From contig JAZKJV010007242.1 in assembly GCA_037367405.1 (NCBI GenBank), positions 434,001 through 498,000 on the forward strand: a stretch of DNA of 64,000 nucleotides, read 5' to 3'. Origin of the DNA: Ottelia alismoides (taxonomy: Eukaryota > Streptophyta > Magnoliopsida > Alismatales > Hydrocharitaceae). A program made the position numbers and the translations under genes. This document shows, piece after piece, positions 25,330-37,600 of the stretch; within the stretch, counting starts at the first letter, position 1, and each line of letters starts with the position of its first letter. The notes beneath the pieces were generated by a model. That model did not search any database. It was not told the origin of the DNA and saw only the letters and a program-made list of their open reading frames with translations.

Positions 25330-26458
25330 TTATAGAATTAATCATATCGATCGATTTATCCAAAAAGATGCAAAGCAAACTTCAGCAAATTACGGGGATC
25401 TGAAATCCAAATAAACTCTCACAAGCTCAAACAGGAAGGACTCGTATAGGACCTCACCAAAACATTGGAGACAATCACTGATACACTATCTTGCTGCTCC
25501 TGAGCGCCCTCATGGTTCAAACTAAAAATTCTAATCAATAATTAAACACCCCAACAGGTACCATTACCACTTAATTAAAGATCCATATAAATTCCATAAA
25601 TTATATATTAAATTTGGACTTGGAACTTGGCAACTCCTCGGTCAAGGACATTACTTGGAACATGGCCAGATGAAAAACATATAAAACAATCCCAGCAGAG
25701 AGAAAATAAAACAAGTCCAACTCAGAGATGAAAGATCTGGAGTGGGCAGAGATTCCTCGAGTGGTGAGGGGACATCTCTGACCACTACATTTATGACTCA
25801 AATGTCCAAATCTCGGTTTCTGTTACCAGTAAATTATTATATTATATTATTACATATCTCCCTCACTCTGTGTGTACTAAGAAAAGTCAAAGACTTCGGG
25901 GGATGTGAAAGGAAGGGAAGGGCAGCAGTACATACGACCACAGATTTGACACTGTTCTTTTTACCCCCACCTCCCAGATCCATCAACCTCAACTCGACCT
26001 CATAAGAATTAAGAATCCAAAATTTTCTGAACATCGAAGAGGTCATGCTCTTCTCTTCCCCTCTCTCTCTCCCTATCTCACCCCGTTTTCCTTCAAACTT
26101 GCAAGGTGCTGCATGGATAACTGCAGTCAGTCATGATCTAGGAGGGTACCTGTCAACAACCACATCGTTGGAGATTTGAAACAACTATATCATGCAGATG
26201 TTAAAGACCTCCTCGTTGAGATTATCATATCAAATACAAAATTTACTAGACAAATTACAGCATGCATGTGTGGATCGCTACGCATCCTAAATAGCACAAG
26301 TATCAACTGCTCCTCCCTGGAGAAGAAGATGTGTAATATCCTACAAAATCCCAACCATCAAAATAAATTGAAGTGGAGGTTCCCTACCATCAAATTTAAA
26401 CAGAGGATCAATCCCAGTGAGAAGAGACTGGCATACATGGACCAACCATCCTCGTGAT
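25330..26458. other. Non-coding interval downstream of the CLE-like gene
   Basis: Short open frames occur on both strands but none has a recognisable domain, splice context or codon bias. There is a CT-rich patch near 26050-26090. It probably contains the 3' flank of the minus-strand CLE-like gene. Confidence 0.4.
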
Positions 26459-26722
26459 CTACCTATTGTGGAGTGGATTAGGAGCAGGGAAGACGGCCCT
26501 CTTCTCGCCCGCGACAGCGGCATTGCCATCGCCAGTACTCCGACTGCCGCTGTGATCATGACCACGCTCGCCCGTTGGTCTCCCGAGCACGCGGGGATGG
26601 GAGAAACTGAGCTGCAACTGCAACAGCAAGGAGAAGAAGAGGAAGAGCAGGAGTAGCAGTAGGAAGGGAAGGAGGAGGAGGAGGCATTTGAAGGCGTAGG
26701 TCCTCTCCCTGATAAGGCTCAT
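26459..26722 (-). CDS. CLE-like signalling peptide precursor (87 aa)
   Basis: A single-exon frame runs from ATG at 26722 to TAG at 26459. It has the standard layout of plant CLE prepropeptides: a short basic start (MSLIRER), a leucine/phenylalanine-rich hydrophobic segment at about residues 13-37 that should act as a signal peptide, a variable polar middle rich in Gly, Ser and His, and a C-terminal CLE box after a lysine. The box reads RAVFPAPNPLHN plus one Arg. Against the family pattern RxVPxGPNPLHN it keeps R1, V3, P7, N8, P9, L10, H11 and N12, but has Phe at position 4 and Ala at 6. Such peptides are cut, modified and secreted, then sensed by CLV1-class receptor kinases. Alternatives are a chance frame or a decaying paralogue, but the joint presence of signal peptide and terminal box makes that unlikely. 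Confidence 0.78.
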   Translation of the reverse strand: MSLIRERTYAFKCLLLLLPFLLLLLLFLFFSLLLQLQLSFSHPRVLGRPTGERGHDHSGSRSTGDGNAAVAGEKRAVFPAPNPLHNR

Positions 26723-28618
26723 CTCATTAATTCTCGTGTGATGTAATAATGCAGTATGGCTTTTGGAGGTATATGATGATATGTAAAGGGAAGGGCTTGC
26801 AGATGTGAGGCGACAATAATAATGGGGTACATAGGGCAGGCATGGGTGTGTACGTGTAGATTAATGGAGGTCGTCGTAACTTAGGTGTCCTCTATAATGC
26901 CAAGGACCTGTTCCGATCTTTATTTATGGAGGAGGGTATTGGTGCCCAGAGACTTTCCATCTATCTGCCGAGAGACTTGGTTGCTTGAGATTTTTATGCT
27001 TTTTTTGTATGAAATATTCAGTAGAATACAGCATCCACAGATCAGAATACTGCAGAGCGGTTCGCACGAATTCTCTGTTTTTGTGGGTCATTTTATGAAA
27101 ATTCGTGTGAACTGCTCGATCAGACTCTGCATTACTGCCAAGGATCAGCTTCCCGATACCCACCGATGCGACCACATTTAGCAAGCATCTTTAATACTTC
27201 GAAGTTAATGCTTGCAGGTTGCATGTGAAAAAAAGGCTACGCAAGACCACTATACTGGCTCCCTTTATTTTCAAAGTTGGCTGGAGCTGGATTGCAACTC
27301 GCAGGGGTCGTGGATCCAAAGGTGATAGGACCCAGCATGAGATCTTTGCTTCTGTCGCGTGGACCGACCGTCTCCTTTACTCCGGTATTGTGTATCTTGC
27401 TGGGCCATGGCAAATAAAGCTCGAAGAGAAGGAAGACAACCCCGTAGTGACTGTTGCAGCAGACCACAATGATCCCCTGCTACAGAGAAGGTGATTGCTA
27501 TGGCCAACAGGTGGATCGCATCCAGCAGTGTCGAAGTTGAAATTTAGAAACACTGGCCACGGTAATCGACTTCAAGAGGGTACTTACCATTCTCCCAACA
27601 AACATCATAACCTGACATTTGAGTAATAAGATATGGTCTTATGAGTAAAAAGGACGAAGAAAACCCATACTGATTTCCTTTTTAAGCTATTGCAATCCAT
27701 GTTTACTGGTATCAAAATGTGGCATAAGTAGCAATCATTGAAAAATGATATTTACTGTAGAAATAGATAAGGTTATGTAAATAGGGGATAAATGATAGAC
27801 ATGTTTGTAGGGAAAGAGCATTGAGTTCGATCTGGACCAACTCGAGAAAGCCTGACCCAATTCCCGCCAATTTTTCTCAGAATTGCAACAAACTGTTTAG
27901 AAGGAGAAATTGTTTGAAGTGGAATCGAAGTGAATAGAACATGATCAGCTATACCAAGAGTGAGAAAAAAACCCTAATGATAAGAATAACAGAAGACAAG
28001 GGCCGAAATTTTGTTATAGAACACCATGACAAGGAAACCAAAATTTCATAGTAATATATTTGTTTATAACTGTGTATAACAACATTTTGTTATTGCATTC
28101 ACTATTGTAAACATAATTGTTAAGAAATGATTATATTATGTATACCCATTTTATGTGTAAGCTATCTTAATGATATTTTAGTGAATCTATTAAATATTTT
28201 TGTTATTATACGTATTCAATTTATGTTCATTTTACATTCTTATTCATTTTTAAGGATATGGTGACACATTTTCATATCCACCAACATTCATGTACACATT
28301 CATATTCATATTTTAAAATGGATAAGGACACTGAAACTCCGAAGCATGTCACTGAAACAGTGATAGTAAAGCCACGATGACACGATAAGCTGGAATCAAG
28401 CAAAAATCTACATCACCTAAATAGAGTAATCAGCACCAAGAACACTACAAGGTTTCGTCAATGAGCGGTCCAAGATGCGGGACATCCCGAGACAATTAAC
28501 TTCCCTCTGAAATACTAGAGCTCGGCTTGGCATGAGGTAATTCAAAGTGAAAAGGGAACATTGTGAAAAATCTACTTTAAGTTGTAGAATCGACGAGGCA
28601 AAAATGATCAGCATTCTC
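26723..28618. other. Intergenic region between the CLE-like gene and chaperonin 10, no gene recognised
   Basis: This holds the upstream region of the CLE-like gene and the downstream region of chaperonin 10. The short open frames at 26885-27507 lack any recognisable domain. 28060-28320 is AT-rich. The chaperonin 3' UTR should lie just below 28619. Confidence 0.4.
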
Positions 28619-31600
28619 TCAGTCTAGCAGAGTTCCTAAGATGTCATCATCCCTGTAAAGATGATACCTGCCATAAAGCCAGAGAAACAAAAAAAATCAA
28701 CTCTATACAGAAACAGAGGGAAATGATGCATAAAAAGAGCAGAGCAAGCGCAAGCTACTAATCTTAAGAATAGAAACAGAATACTAAAAGCAGGCTAGCA
28801 CGACGACGGCCAGCCAGGTACAGAATTTAGCCAAAGCCCAGCCAGGTGTTTTGCATGAAACATGTGTACTTTTGTAACTGTTAACTAGCAAAATCTGTTT
28901 CAGAACTCTTCTCATCCTGCTCGGTTTATTTCCTTGAAAGAAATAGAGGAATAAAGGTTCACGTCCCCAAGAGGTGCAATCAAATGACTGACCTAACTCA
29001 TGCGAGCTGATCTGCTTGGTCTGCTGAAGCAATTGAGATGGTTGAGCTGCCTAGATTAAAGAGGCATTTGACACAAGGGTCATTTTCATGCATTTTCTAA
29101 CATGGTTCAAGGTATCGTGATATATCGGTATCGACGAGATGCGGGTACTGATATTCACAAATACACACACATATAACTTTTTATAGGATATCAACCGATA
29201 TCTCGTGAGATATTGACAATATATCACCATATCAAGTCATATCACTCGTAAATTATTGGTTTCAGTACAAAATTTCTCAAATATTGACTGATATCGCCGT
29301 GATATATATAATCCTTGTAAGCTTGATTTCACTACTTATTTTGCTACAGTTAATATTAAAACACATCGTGACCCTAGGGTATGGTGCAACATGAGGTACA
29401 TACGATGGTTCTTCAATTGGTGGACTTCACCTCCTTTGGCAATAGAGATGAAACAAATCTAATGTGGATCAAGTTAGAATCACAAGTACATAACATATCT
29501 CAGCAGTCAACTGTCAGCATTGACAGTCAACAATATATAGTGTTCTAATTACATCTCATTATTGCATATAAATGTTATGCAGGAATATACAAATATATGT
29601 ATATTTGTATGTTATTTATTGTTTTGATAAATAGGATGATCTTAATTCATGAAAAATTATTTTGTTTGCGCACTTTAAGATTTATACAGAAGCATCGATA
29701 TATCCATGTTTGTCTTTTTTACGGCATTCCCATACGATATCGATGTTTCAAATGTTGCTATCTGCGCATAAGATATTCAGATAGCAGTGTTGCTGTAAAT
29801 GGAATCCCTTTGTGAATTTTGAGGGCTTAGAGCACATTGAAGAGCTCAGATAGACAGGCTAGGGTCTGATCTCTAATTCTTAATAAGGGGGTTCAAAAGA
29901 TCAACAAGAAATTCCTAAACAAAGATAGAAACCTATTAGGTGAACAGAGGGTAAGAAAGTTCAACGAGTCTTTTTGCTAGTCTACTCTAACCTCTTTATT
30001 TACTTTGCTTTCTCAACAGCAAAAGCACTTCACTCCTCCCATCAAGGGACAAGAAAGAACCCCATGTGTGCTTCCCCCAGCAACATTTGCCCGTCAATCC
30101 CATTCCCTATGGTAGCACACTTGTTTTTTTATGTTGGTAACACACATGTTTCACTTCATACTTAGGACCAAAGGCCACGACTTCCACAATATTTTATTCC
30201 GCAGCCCATCCATAAATAGAGGATGACTCTCATACATAAATAGAGGATGACTCTCATACGAAGTTCAAGAATGTGGTATGTGTATGTGTTCGAACATATC
30301 ACCGCATAGTGAATAAGCATAATACAGGCGCAAATGTAGGTATAAGCGGTTGTCTACAATTTTCTAATATTCGCTTCTAGAACACAAGCCTGATTTGTAC
30401 TGTGATATCCTGGCTTTTCGCATAAAGCCCTCCAGGCCACATCATTTATCAGGAGGACCTCGACAAGAGAGAAAGTTTCGAATAGCAGGAAAGTAACCGC
30501 AACCAACAAAAAAGAAATAACTGCAGGTGAATTCTATCTTATCTAAACCACTAAAGCCTCAGGGTGCGAGAGAATGGGGGTTCCACGAAGAGTCTGAAGT
30601 CCCAGAGCCGCAGAGGGAGCGCAAGCGATGAGATGCCATACACACCTCATACTCGCAGTGATGACATTGACCGAACTACTTCCCTCAACACAAGACCCAC
30701 AAGCATGTCGAGAAATTCTAAGGTTAAATTATAGTTAAATATTCGATTTTATGCGATAAAAGGAGTTGCATACTTTTATACACGACTCAGAACAATCTCC
30801 GTTGGAAATAAAGTTAGCATGTGATGGTGCTAATAACCAATATATAAGTACCTAATACCAAAAATGGCAAATAATCCAAAAAACTATGATCAATTCGTAT
30901 GGACTCATTCCAAACCCTCTTTTGGCCGGCTCAACATCCAAAAGTTCACATCACCTCACTGGTGCAGCAACTGACCTCCTTTGCAAATGGTTAAACCATC
31001 TTAAATAATTTTCTTGCGTGTCCACACACCTAGCATTTTGATTTCTGCTACTGTTATTTTCTGCACATGTCTATGATTCACAAGCCAACATTCAGATACA
31101 TAGAATATATCACGTCTTACGACTGCTTTGTAAAATTTTCTTTGATTTTCAAAGGAATTTTCTTATCACGGAGAACAATAGAGGCTCCTCTCCATTTTAA
31201 CCACCACCAACAACAACAAAGCCTTTTCCCACAATTAAGTAGGGTCGGCTACATGGATTCTTCGCCTCCATTCAGATCTATCTTGGGTCAATCCCGGACT
31301 TATATCCACAAAACTAAGATCCATTCGTATAGTCTCTTTCCAACACTTCTTAGGCCATCCTCGCTCTCTCTTAGCCGACTCAACATCCCAACACTCGCAT
31401 CTCCTAATTGATGCATCAGTTGATCTTCTTTGCAAATGTCCAAACTATCCTAAGCAGTTTTCTCACATCTTATCCTCGATCGAAGCTACGCCAACTTTCT
31501 TTCTGATTGCATCATTCCGAATCCGATCTTTACGTGTGTGTGTCCACATATCCACCTTAGTATTTTCATTTCTGTTGCATTCATTCTCTGCACATGCCTA

Positions 31601-34600
31601 TGGTTCACAGGTCAACATTCAGATCCATAAAGTATAGCAGGTCTCACGGCTGCTTTGTAAAGGAATTTTCTTATCACAGAGAACAGCAGAGGCTCCTCTC
31701 CACTTTAGCCAGCCTGCATTTATTCTATTAGTAACATCTCCATCAATTTCCCCATCATGTTGCAGAATAGATCCCAGATATCTAAAGGAATCTCTCTTCT
31801 CAATGTTATCGTCACCAATCTTCACCTCGATTCCTTCACCATTGCTTCCATCAAAGGTGCACTCCATATATTCCGTCTTAATCTTACTTATACGAAATCC
31901 TTTAGTCTCCAACTCATGTCTCCAAGCCTCAAGCTTCTCATTTACTCCCTCTCTAGTCTTGTCAATTAACACAATATGATCAGCAAATAACATACAACAT
32001 GTATTTATTTTAACCAACATGTATTTATTTTATTAGTAACATTACCATCAATTTCCTCATCATGTTGTAAAATAGATCCCAAGTATCTAAAGAATCTCTC
32101 TTTTAAACATTATCGTCACCAATCTTCACCTACATTCCTTCGTCATTGCTTTCATCAAAAGTACAATCCATACATTCAGTCTTTAACCTTACTTATATGA
32201 AATTCTCTCCAATGCATGTCTTCAAACCTCAACCTTTTCAGTTACTACATCTCTAGTCTCATCAATCAACACAATATCATCGGTGAATAACATATACCAA
32301 GGTATCTCCTTCTAAATGTTACTTGTCAACTCATCAATAATCAAAGTAAAGAAGAATGGACTAAAGCTTAACTTTGATGCAGATCAATGTTGATGTCAAA
32401 ATAGTCAGTCTTCCAAGACTACATCCTTAAACATGATGAAGCCCTATCATAGACATACATATCTTTGATTAGGAATCAGGATAGTTATAGGACAGGTACT
32501 TGTCTCTTCTCCAAAACTCTCTACAATATCTCATGTGAGACAGAATCATAAGTTTCTCCAAATCAATAAAAATCATATGGAGGTTATTCCTTATTGTTCT
32601 CATCAAGTGAATGGCTTCAATAGTTTAGTGGCCTTGTATGAATCAAAATTGGTTTTCTTTTATTTTGAAAACTTGCCTCAACCTTCTTTCGATGCCAAAT
32701 TTGCGTGGTGTAATTTATCAACTTTATACCTCTGTAATTTGAACAATTTTGAAAGTCTCTTTTGTTCTTATAAGGAAGAACCACGATGCAGTTTGTTGCT
32801 TCGCCAAATAACATTGAATAAATTTGTAAGCCAAGTCAAACCAGCTCACCTAAAACCCTCAAAACTTCTATAGGAATGTCATCAAGGCCTACAAATTTCC
32901 CATGTCTCATAACCTTCGAAGTCTCATCTACTTTCTTCCTTTGTATTTGTCTATGCCTTGCACGATTCAATTAACTTTCACTACTATATAGATTTCTCAA
33001 AGTGATCTCTCCATTTCCTTCCCGATGAAAAACTTGTGAAAATATTGCTTCCATCTAGTCTCTATATCCTTCCGAGTAACAAGCACATGACCTTCCTCAT
33101 CCTTAATGCGTCTCACTTGAGAAAGGTCTTTGGTCTTTCTTTCTCTTGCTTTAGCCAACCTGAAGATATTTTTCTGACCCTCTTTAGAGTCAAGATTTTT
33201 ATACAAACTTCATAAGCTTTTGACTTAATTTCACTTATAACCGTATTTGCTTCCTTTTTGAGATGTGATAGTTTGAGAGAGTTCCGTCTATTCTGTCCTT
33301 AGACATAACTTTAAAGCATGCTCTTTTAATTTTTCAATTTCTCTTGCACCCCTCCACTCCACCACCAAACCTCCTTTTGGACTGGAGCACCTCCATTTGA
33401 CTCACCTAACATCTCTTCAGCTACCCTTCGAATACAAGAAGCTACCACCTCTCACATATCGTTTGTGCTTTTGGTATAATACCAAGATAAGCCTTCTAAA
33501 ACCTTCTCCATGGAGCTTGATTGCTTCAATTAAATATTTACCATCTATTTTAAAAAATTATAGCACTAAAAATTTAGATAATTAGAAAAAACATGTACAT
33601 TTTATAAAAAAACTTCATCAATGTTTTTTCAACTTTTAAAAAATGTAGTGGTATAAAGTATTCCTTCCAACATAACACACTTATTTGAATTGAGTGATTA
33701 TTTTACATAAAATTTATAGTATACAAAAAATTATAGCCACAAAATGTGATGTACATGTGGTGGGAGGAACAAAGTTATCGAAGGTAGAATCAAACAAAAT
33801 GCATTGGGGAGATAAGAGGTAAAGATAATAGGCCAAGTCACAACCATGGCCTCAAATTTCAGCGAAATTCGGTCGAATTTCTGTCGAATATCGATATCCA
33901 GTCGAAATCGAAATTCGACCGAAATGACCGAAATGACCGAAATATGGGGGTCCTAGTACAAGAAATGACCGAAATGACCGAAATTTCGGTCGAAATTCCA
34001 CCGAAATTCCATCGAAATTCTGTTTTGATCGGTACCGAAATGGTGACCGAAACCGACATTTAAGGCCTTGTCACAACTACACTGGTAAAAAAACAATAGC
34101 AATAAGAAAATGCGACAGATAATGTGATTTTTTATAATGTACTTTAGAATTTAAAGAAATGGTAACTTAATATTGACATTTTAGTTTGGGATATTTACAC
34201 CCATAACCCTAAGTAACATGGTAATTACCCCAAAAACCCTCTACAAACACGAATTTCATCCAAAATTCCGAAGAATATTTAACCTTTACATGACATAACC
34301 CTGTGTCAAGTTCCGTCATATTTCTCCGTTAACTTCGACAAAAAAAAATTTATATTGACCATTTTACTCTTCGAAAGACATCGTATTTATAACATGATAC
34401 CATTTTGTATATCAAACAAAATGATGTCCAACGCAAGGCCCAGGAACTCCGGGCAAGCTGTCTCCTCCGCTCCGTGCCTCCGCCCCCCGCCCGCATGTGA
34501 GCTCCGGCCCTCCCCACTCCACGCACCTCTGCCCTACAGCCCTCCCAACCTCACTGTGCGTGCCTCCGCGCTACACTCCTCCCCCTGCCTCCGTGCCTAC

Positions 34601-37600
34601 GCCTCTCCCGCATGCAAGCTCCGACTCCCTCCCCCCCACTCGCTGCACGCGCCTCCACCCGCCTGCACGTAAGCCTCCACCCTACAACCCTCCCCCTTCC
34701 GCAAGCTCGAGCACCCACGCGCCCCCTCACCGGCAATCCCATCCCTCCCCACGCCCGCACAGCTACAAGCTCGCCCCTCCCCCCTCACGTCGCACCCTCT
34801 TCGACCCCCCTCCCCCACCCCGACCCCCCGCACCTATAAGCCCTTCCCTCGTACCCCTGCAGCTGCAAGCGGCGCCTCCGCACCATCTTCGACCCACCCC
34901 CTGCAAGCTCGCCCCTCTCCCCACGCCCGCACAGCTGCAAGCTCGCCCCTCCCCCCTCGCGTCGCACCCTCTTCGACCCCCCCCCCAACCCCCTGCACCT
35001 ATAAGCCCTCCCCCCGCACCCCCGCAGCTGCAAGCAGCGCCTCCACACCATCTTCAGCCTACCCCCTGCAAGCTCGCCCCTCTCCCCTCACGCTGCACCC
35101 TCTTCGACTCCCCCCCTCCCCCCACACCCGCAAGCCCTCCCCCCGCACCCCCGCAGTTGCAAGAGACGCCTCTGCACCGTCTTCGACCTACCCCCTGCAA
35201 GCCCCTCTCCCCTCGCGTCGCACCATCTTCAACCCACCCCCTGCAAGCTCGCCCCACTCCCCTCGCGTTGCACCCTCTTCGACCCCCTCCCCTCCACCCC
35301 ATGCAGCTGCAACCCCGCCCCCTGCCCCCGCACCTGCAAGCATGCCCCCTCCCCCCGCCTCCGCACCATCTTCGACCCACCCTCCCACATGTGCCTGCAA
35401 GTTCAACCCCTCCCTGCGAGCCACTTTCTCCTGCTTGGAAGCCCATCCTCTCTCGACATGAGAACCTTCGTCAAAGCCTCCAACCTCGTCTGAAAAACCC
35501 ACCTCACCATGGTCAACCCCTCCCTGGAAGAGCCCCACTCTCCAATCCGTCCTGAAAGCCCCGCAAACTGCACGTTTTTTTTATTTTTTTTCTTATTAAC
35601 TTTTAATCAATCGCAGCCGTTAGATCGCATATCAGTTAGATTAACTCACTTATATGGTTGAGTTAATGAAGAAAACTAACGGAAGGTTATGGGTGTAAAA
35701 CGACGTGGTTATTCAGGGTCCTGAGGATAATTCGTGTTTATAGAGGGTTTCTGGGGTAGTTATGGGTGTAATATCCTTTTTATTTTTGAATAAAAAGAAT
35801 TTTCTAAGACTCACAAATATAGGTTAAGGTAAGTTTGTACATATACAAGCTACAAAAAATCAATAAAAATATTAAAGTCCAAGTTATATTTTAACTCTAC
35901 CTAGATTGTAGGCTGAATATGCAATCTATGAAACAAAATATGTGGCTATACGAATCGAAAATGTGGTGTACAACACATAATCCACTACATAGACAATGTG
36001 GTTCAACCTAATTACCACATAGGCATATGCAAACGCATATGCAATTCATATAGAGGCGTTCTTGAATATTGCTCTCATAGATAAGTTTTTTATGGTAAGG
36101 CAAGAGATTTGTTTTCCCAAATAAGGAACCAATTCATGAATGCAAGAAAAAAGGGACCCAAGCTCTTGTTGAAAATCTCAACAAAGGGATCCAAAGTTCA
36201 AGCGCTTTCTCTAGTAGTAGTAGTTGGGTAGAAGAGTAGTTGAGTGAAATTTGAAAAGCTCTTACTGAGGATAAGTTGTTAACTTAATCAGAATGTGAGC
36301 AAGGATGCAAAGCTTTGCAGACTGAAAGCAGGGGAGTCCATATTTCTCATAAGTAAGCAAGGAGGCAAAGCGTTGCAAGCTAAAAGCAAGTGAGAGTTTA
36401 CATTACTTGCGTACAACAATCGCTGATAGCCTCAAAGCTAACAGTCAAGAGCATGACTGAGATGCCTCTTTCCATGAAAGTAGTACATCTTTCCATAGCC
36501 TTTGCTTGAATTAATGGCAACAAGAAGAACTGAAGAAGCTATGCAATCCTACAAAAGAATGTTTTTCTTCAAGAGAAGCTTCCACAACTCAAATATGAGG
36601 TCTCTAGATCACATAGCAGTAACTTCAATGGTTGTGTCAATGCTGCCATGGAAGGAAATATTGCCGATATATTGGTGATGTATCGCCAATATATCGATAT
36701 CGACATGGGACCGATATGGGCACCGATATGGCGATATCTCCCTATTTCCAGGCATTTTCTTCACAAAGGCTCGTCGATACAGACGATATATCGTTGATAT
36801 ATCGTCGAAATATCATATCGATACGATATCGAAATGATATCGATATCGATACGGCCTTCCATGAATGCTACACCTTCGTGCATGAACCAGAAGATACTTT
36901 TGATTACTAACTTGTACACTAGCTTGCGTACTCATAAGATGTGCAGGAAATGGGAAAAAAAGGCAAATCATTATGTGCCCATTCTACGCATTCTCACCTA
37001 GCATAGGCTTTCTAAAAAGGTTTCTATAAAAGGTAGTTGCCAACTTGTACACCGGCTCGTATACGCAATTATGTGGGCATGGCCTAGAAAATGGTCGAAC
37101 CAATTTGGGACTTTATGTGTGATCTTACATCGTGTTTTTCTACAAGAAGTTCCCATGGCTCCCTTCAATGGCAAAGTGCAAGAATTCCATTATGCATAAA
37201 AACAACTAATGCAGAATATGTTGATTGTATTTTTTATGCAATTTAATGTGACAAAAAGGAGGAAAGCAACATTTTCCATTGGATCAAAAAAAGCTGAATT
37301 CTAGCTCCATCAATAGGAAAATTGGATGCAGATCCATAAAGCAATACAATAACTCAAGATGAAATAATATATGAGTGGATACCATCTGTCTCGAACTAAT
37401 CAAAGAAGAGAACTAAATTCAGAAATATAAGAGTAAAGAAAAATCCATACTCCTTATCTGCGAGTTTCACTTCGGTTCCTCCATACTCCGGCAGAAGAAC
37501 GACGTCTCCCTCCTTGAAGGGGACAGCAACATTCTTCCCATCCCTATCGCGAGCACCAGGGCCAACAGCAACAACTTTACCAGAGTTCAGCTAAATACAA

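Noticed and set aside
26885..27507. Possible gene in the 90-100 codon frames on both strands
   Set aside because: Overlapping frames on opposite strands, no domain, no splice-consistent extension, and no repeat signature that would explain them as element genes.
33845..34069. CRISPR-like or satellite array
   Set aside because: The repeats are on both strands, lack regular spacers, and are bounded by an 8 bp target duplication and inverted ends, so it is a MITE.
34497..35555. 352-codon proline-rich open frame
   Set aside because: It lies in the C-rich, G-poor cargo of a MULE-like element. Several overlapping frames are open for the same compositional reason, and there is no conserved domain, so it is not called a gene.
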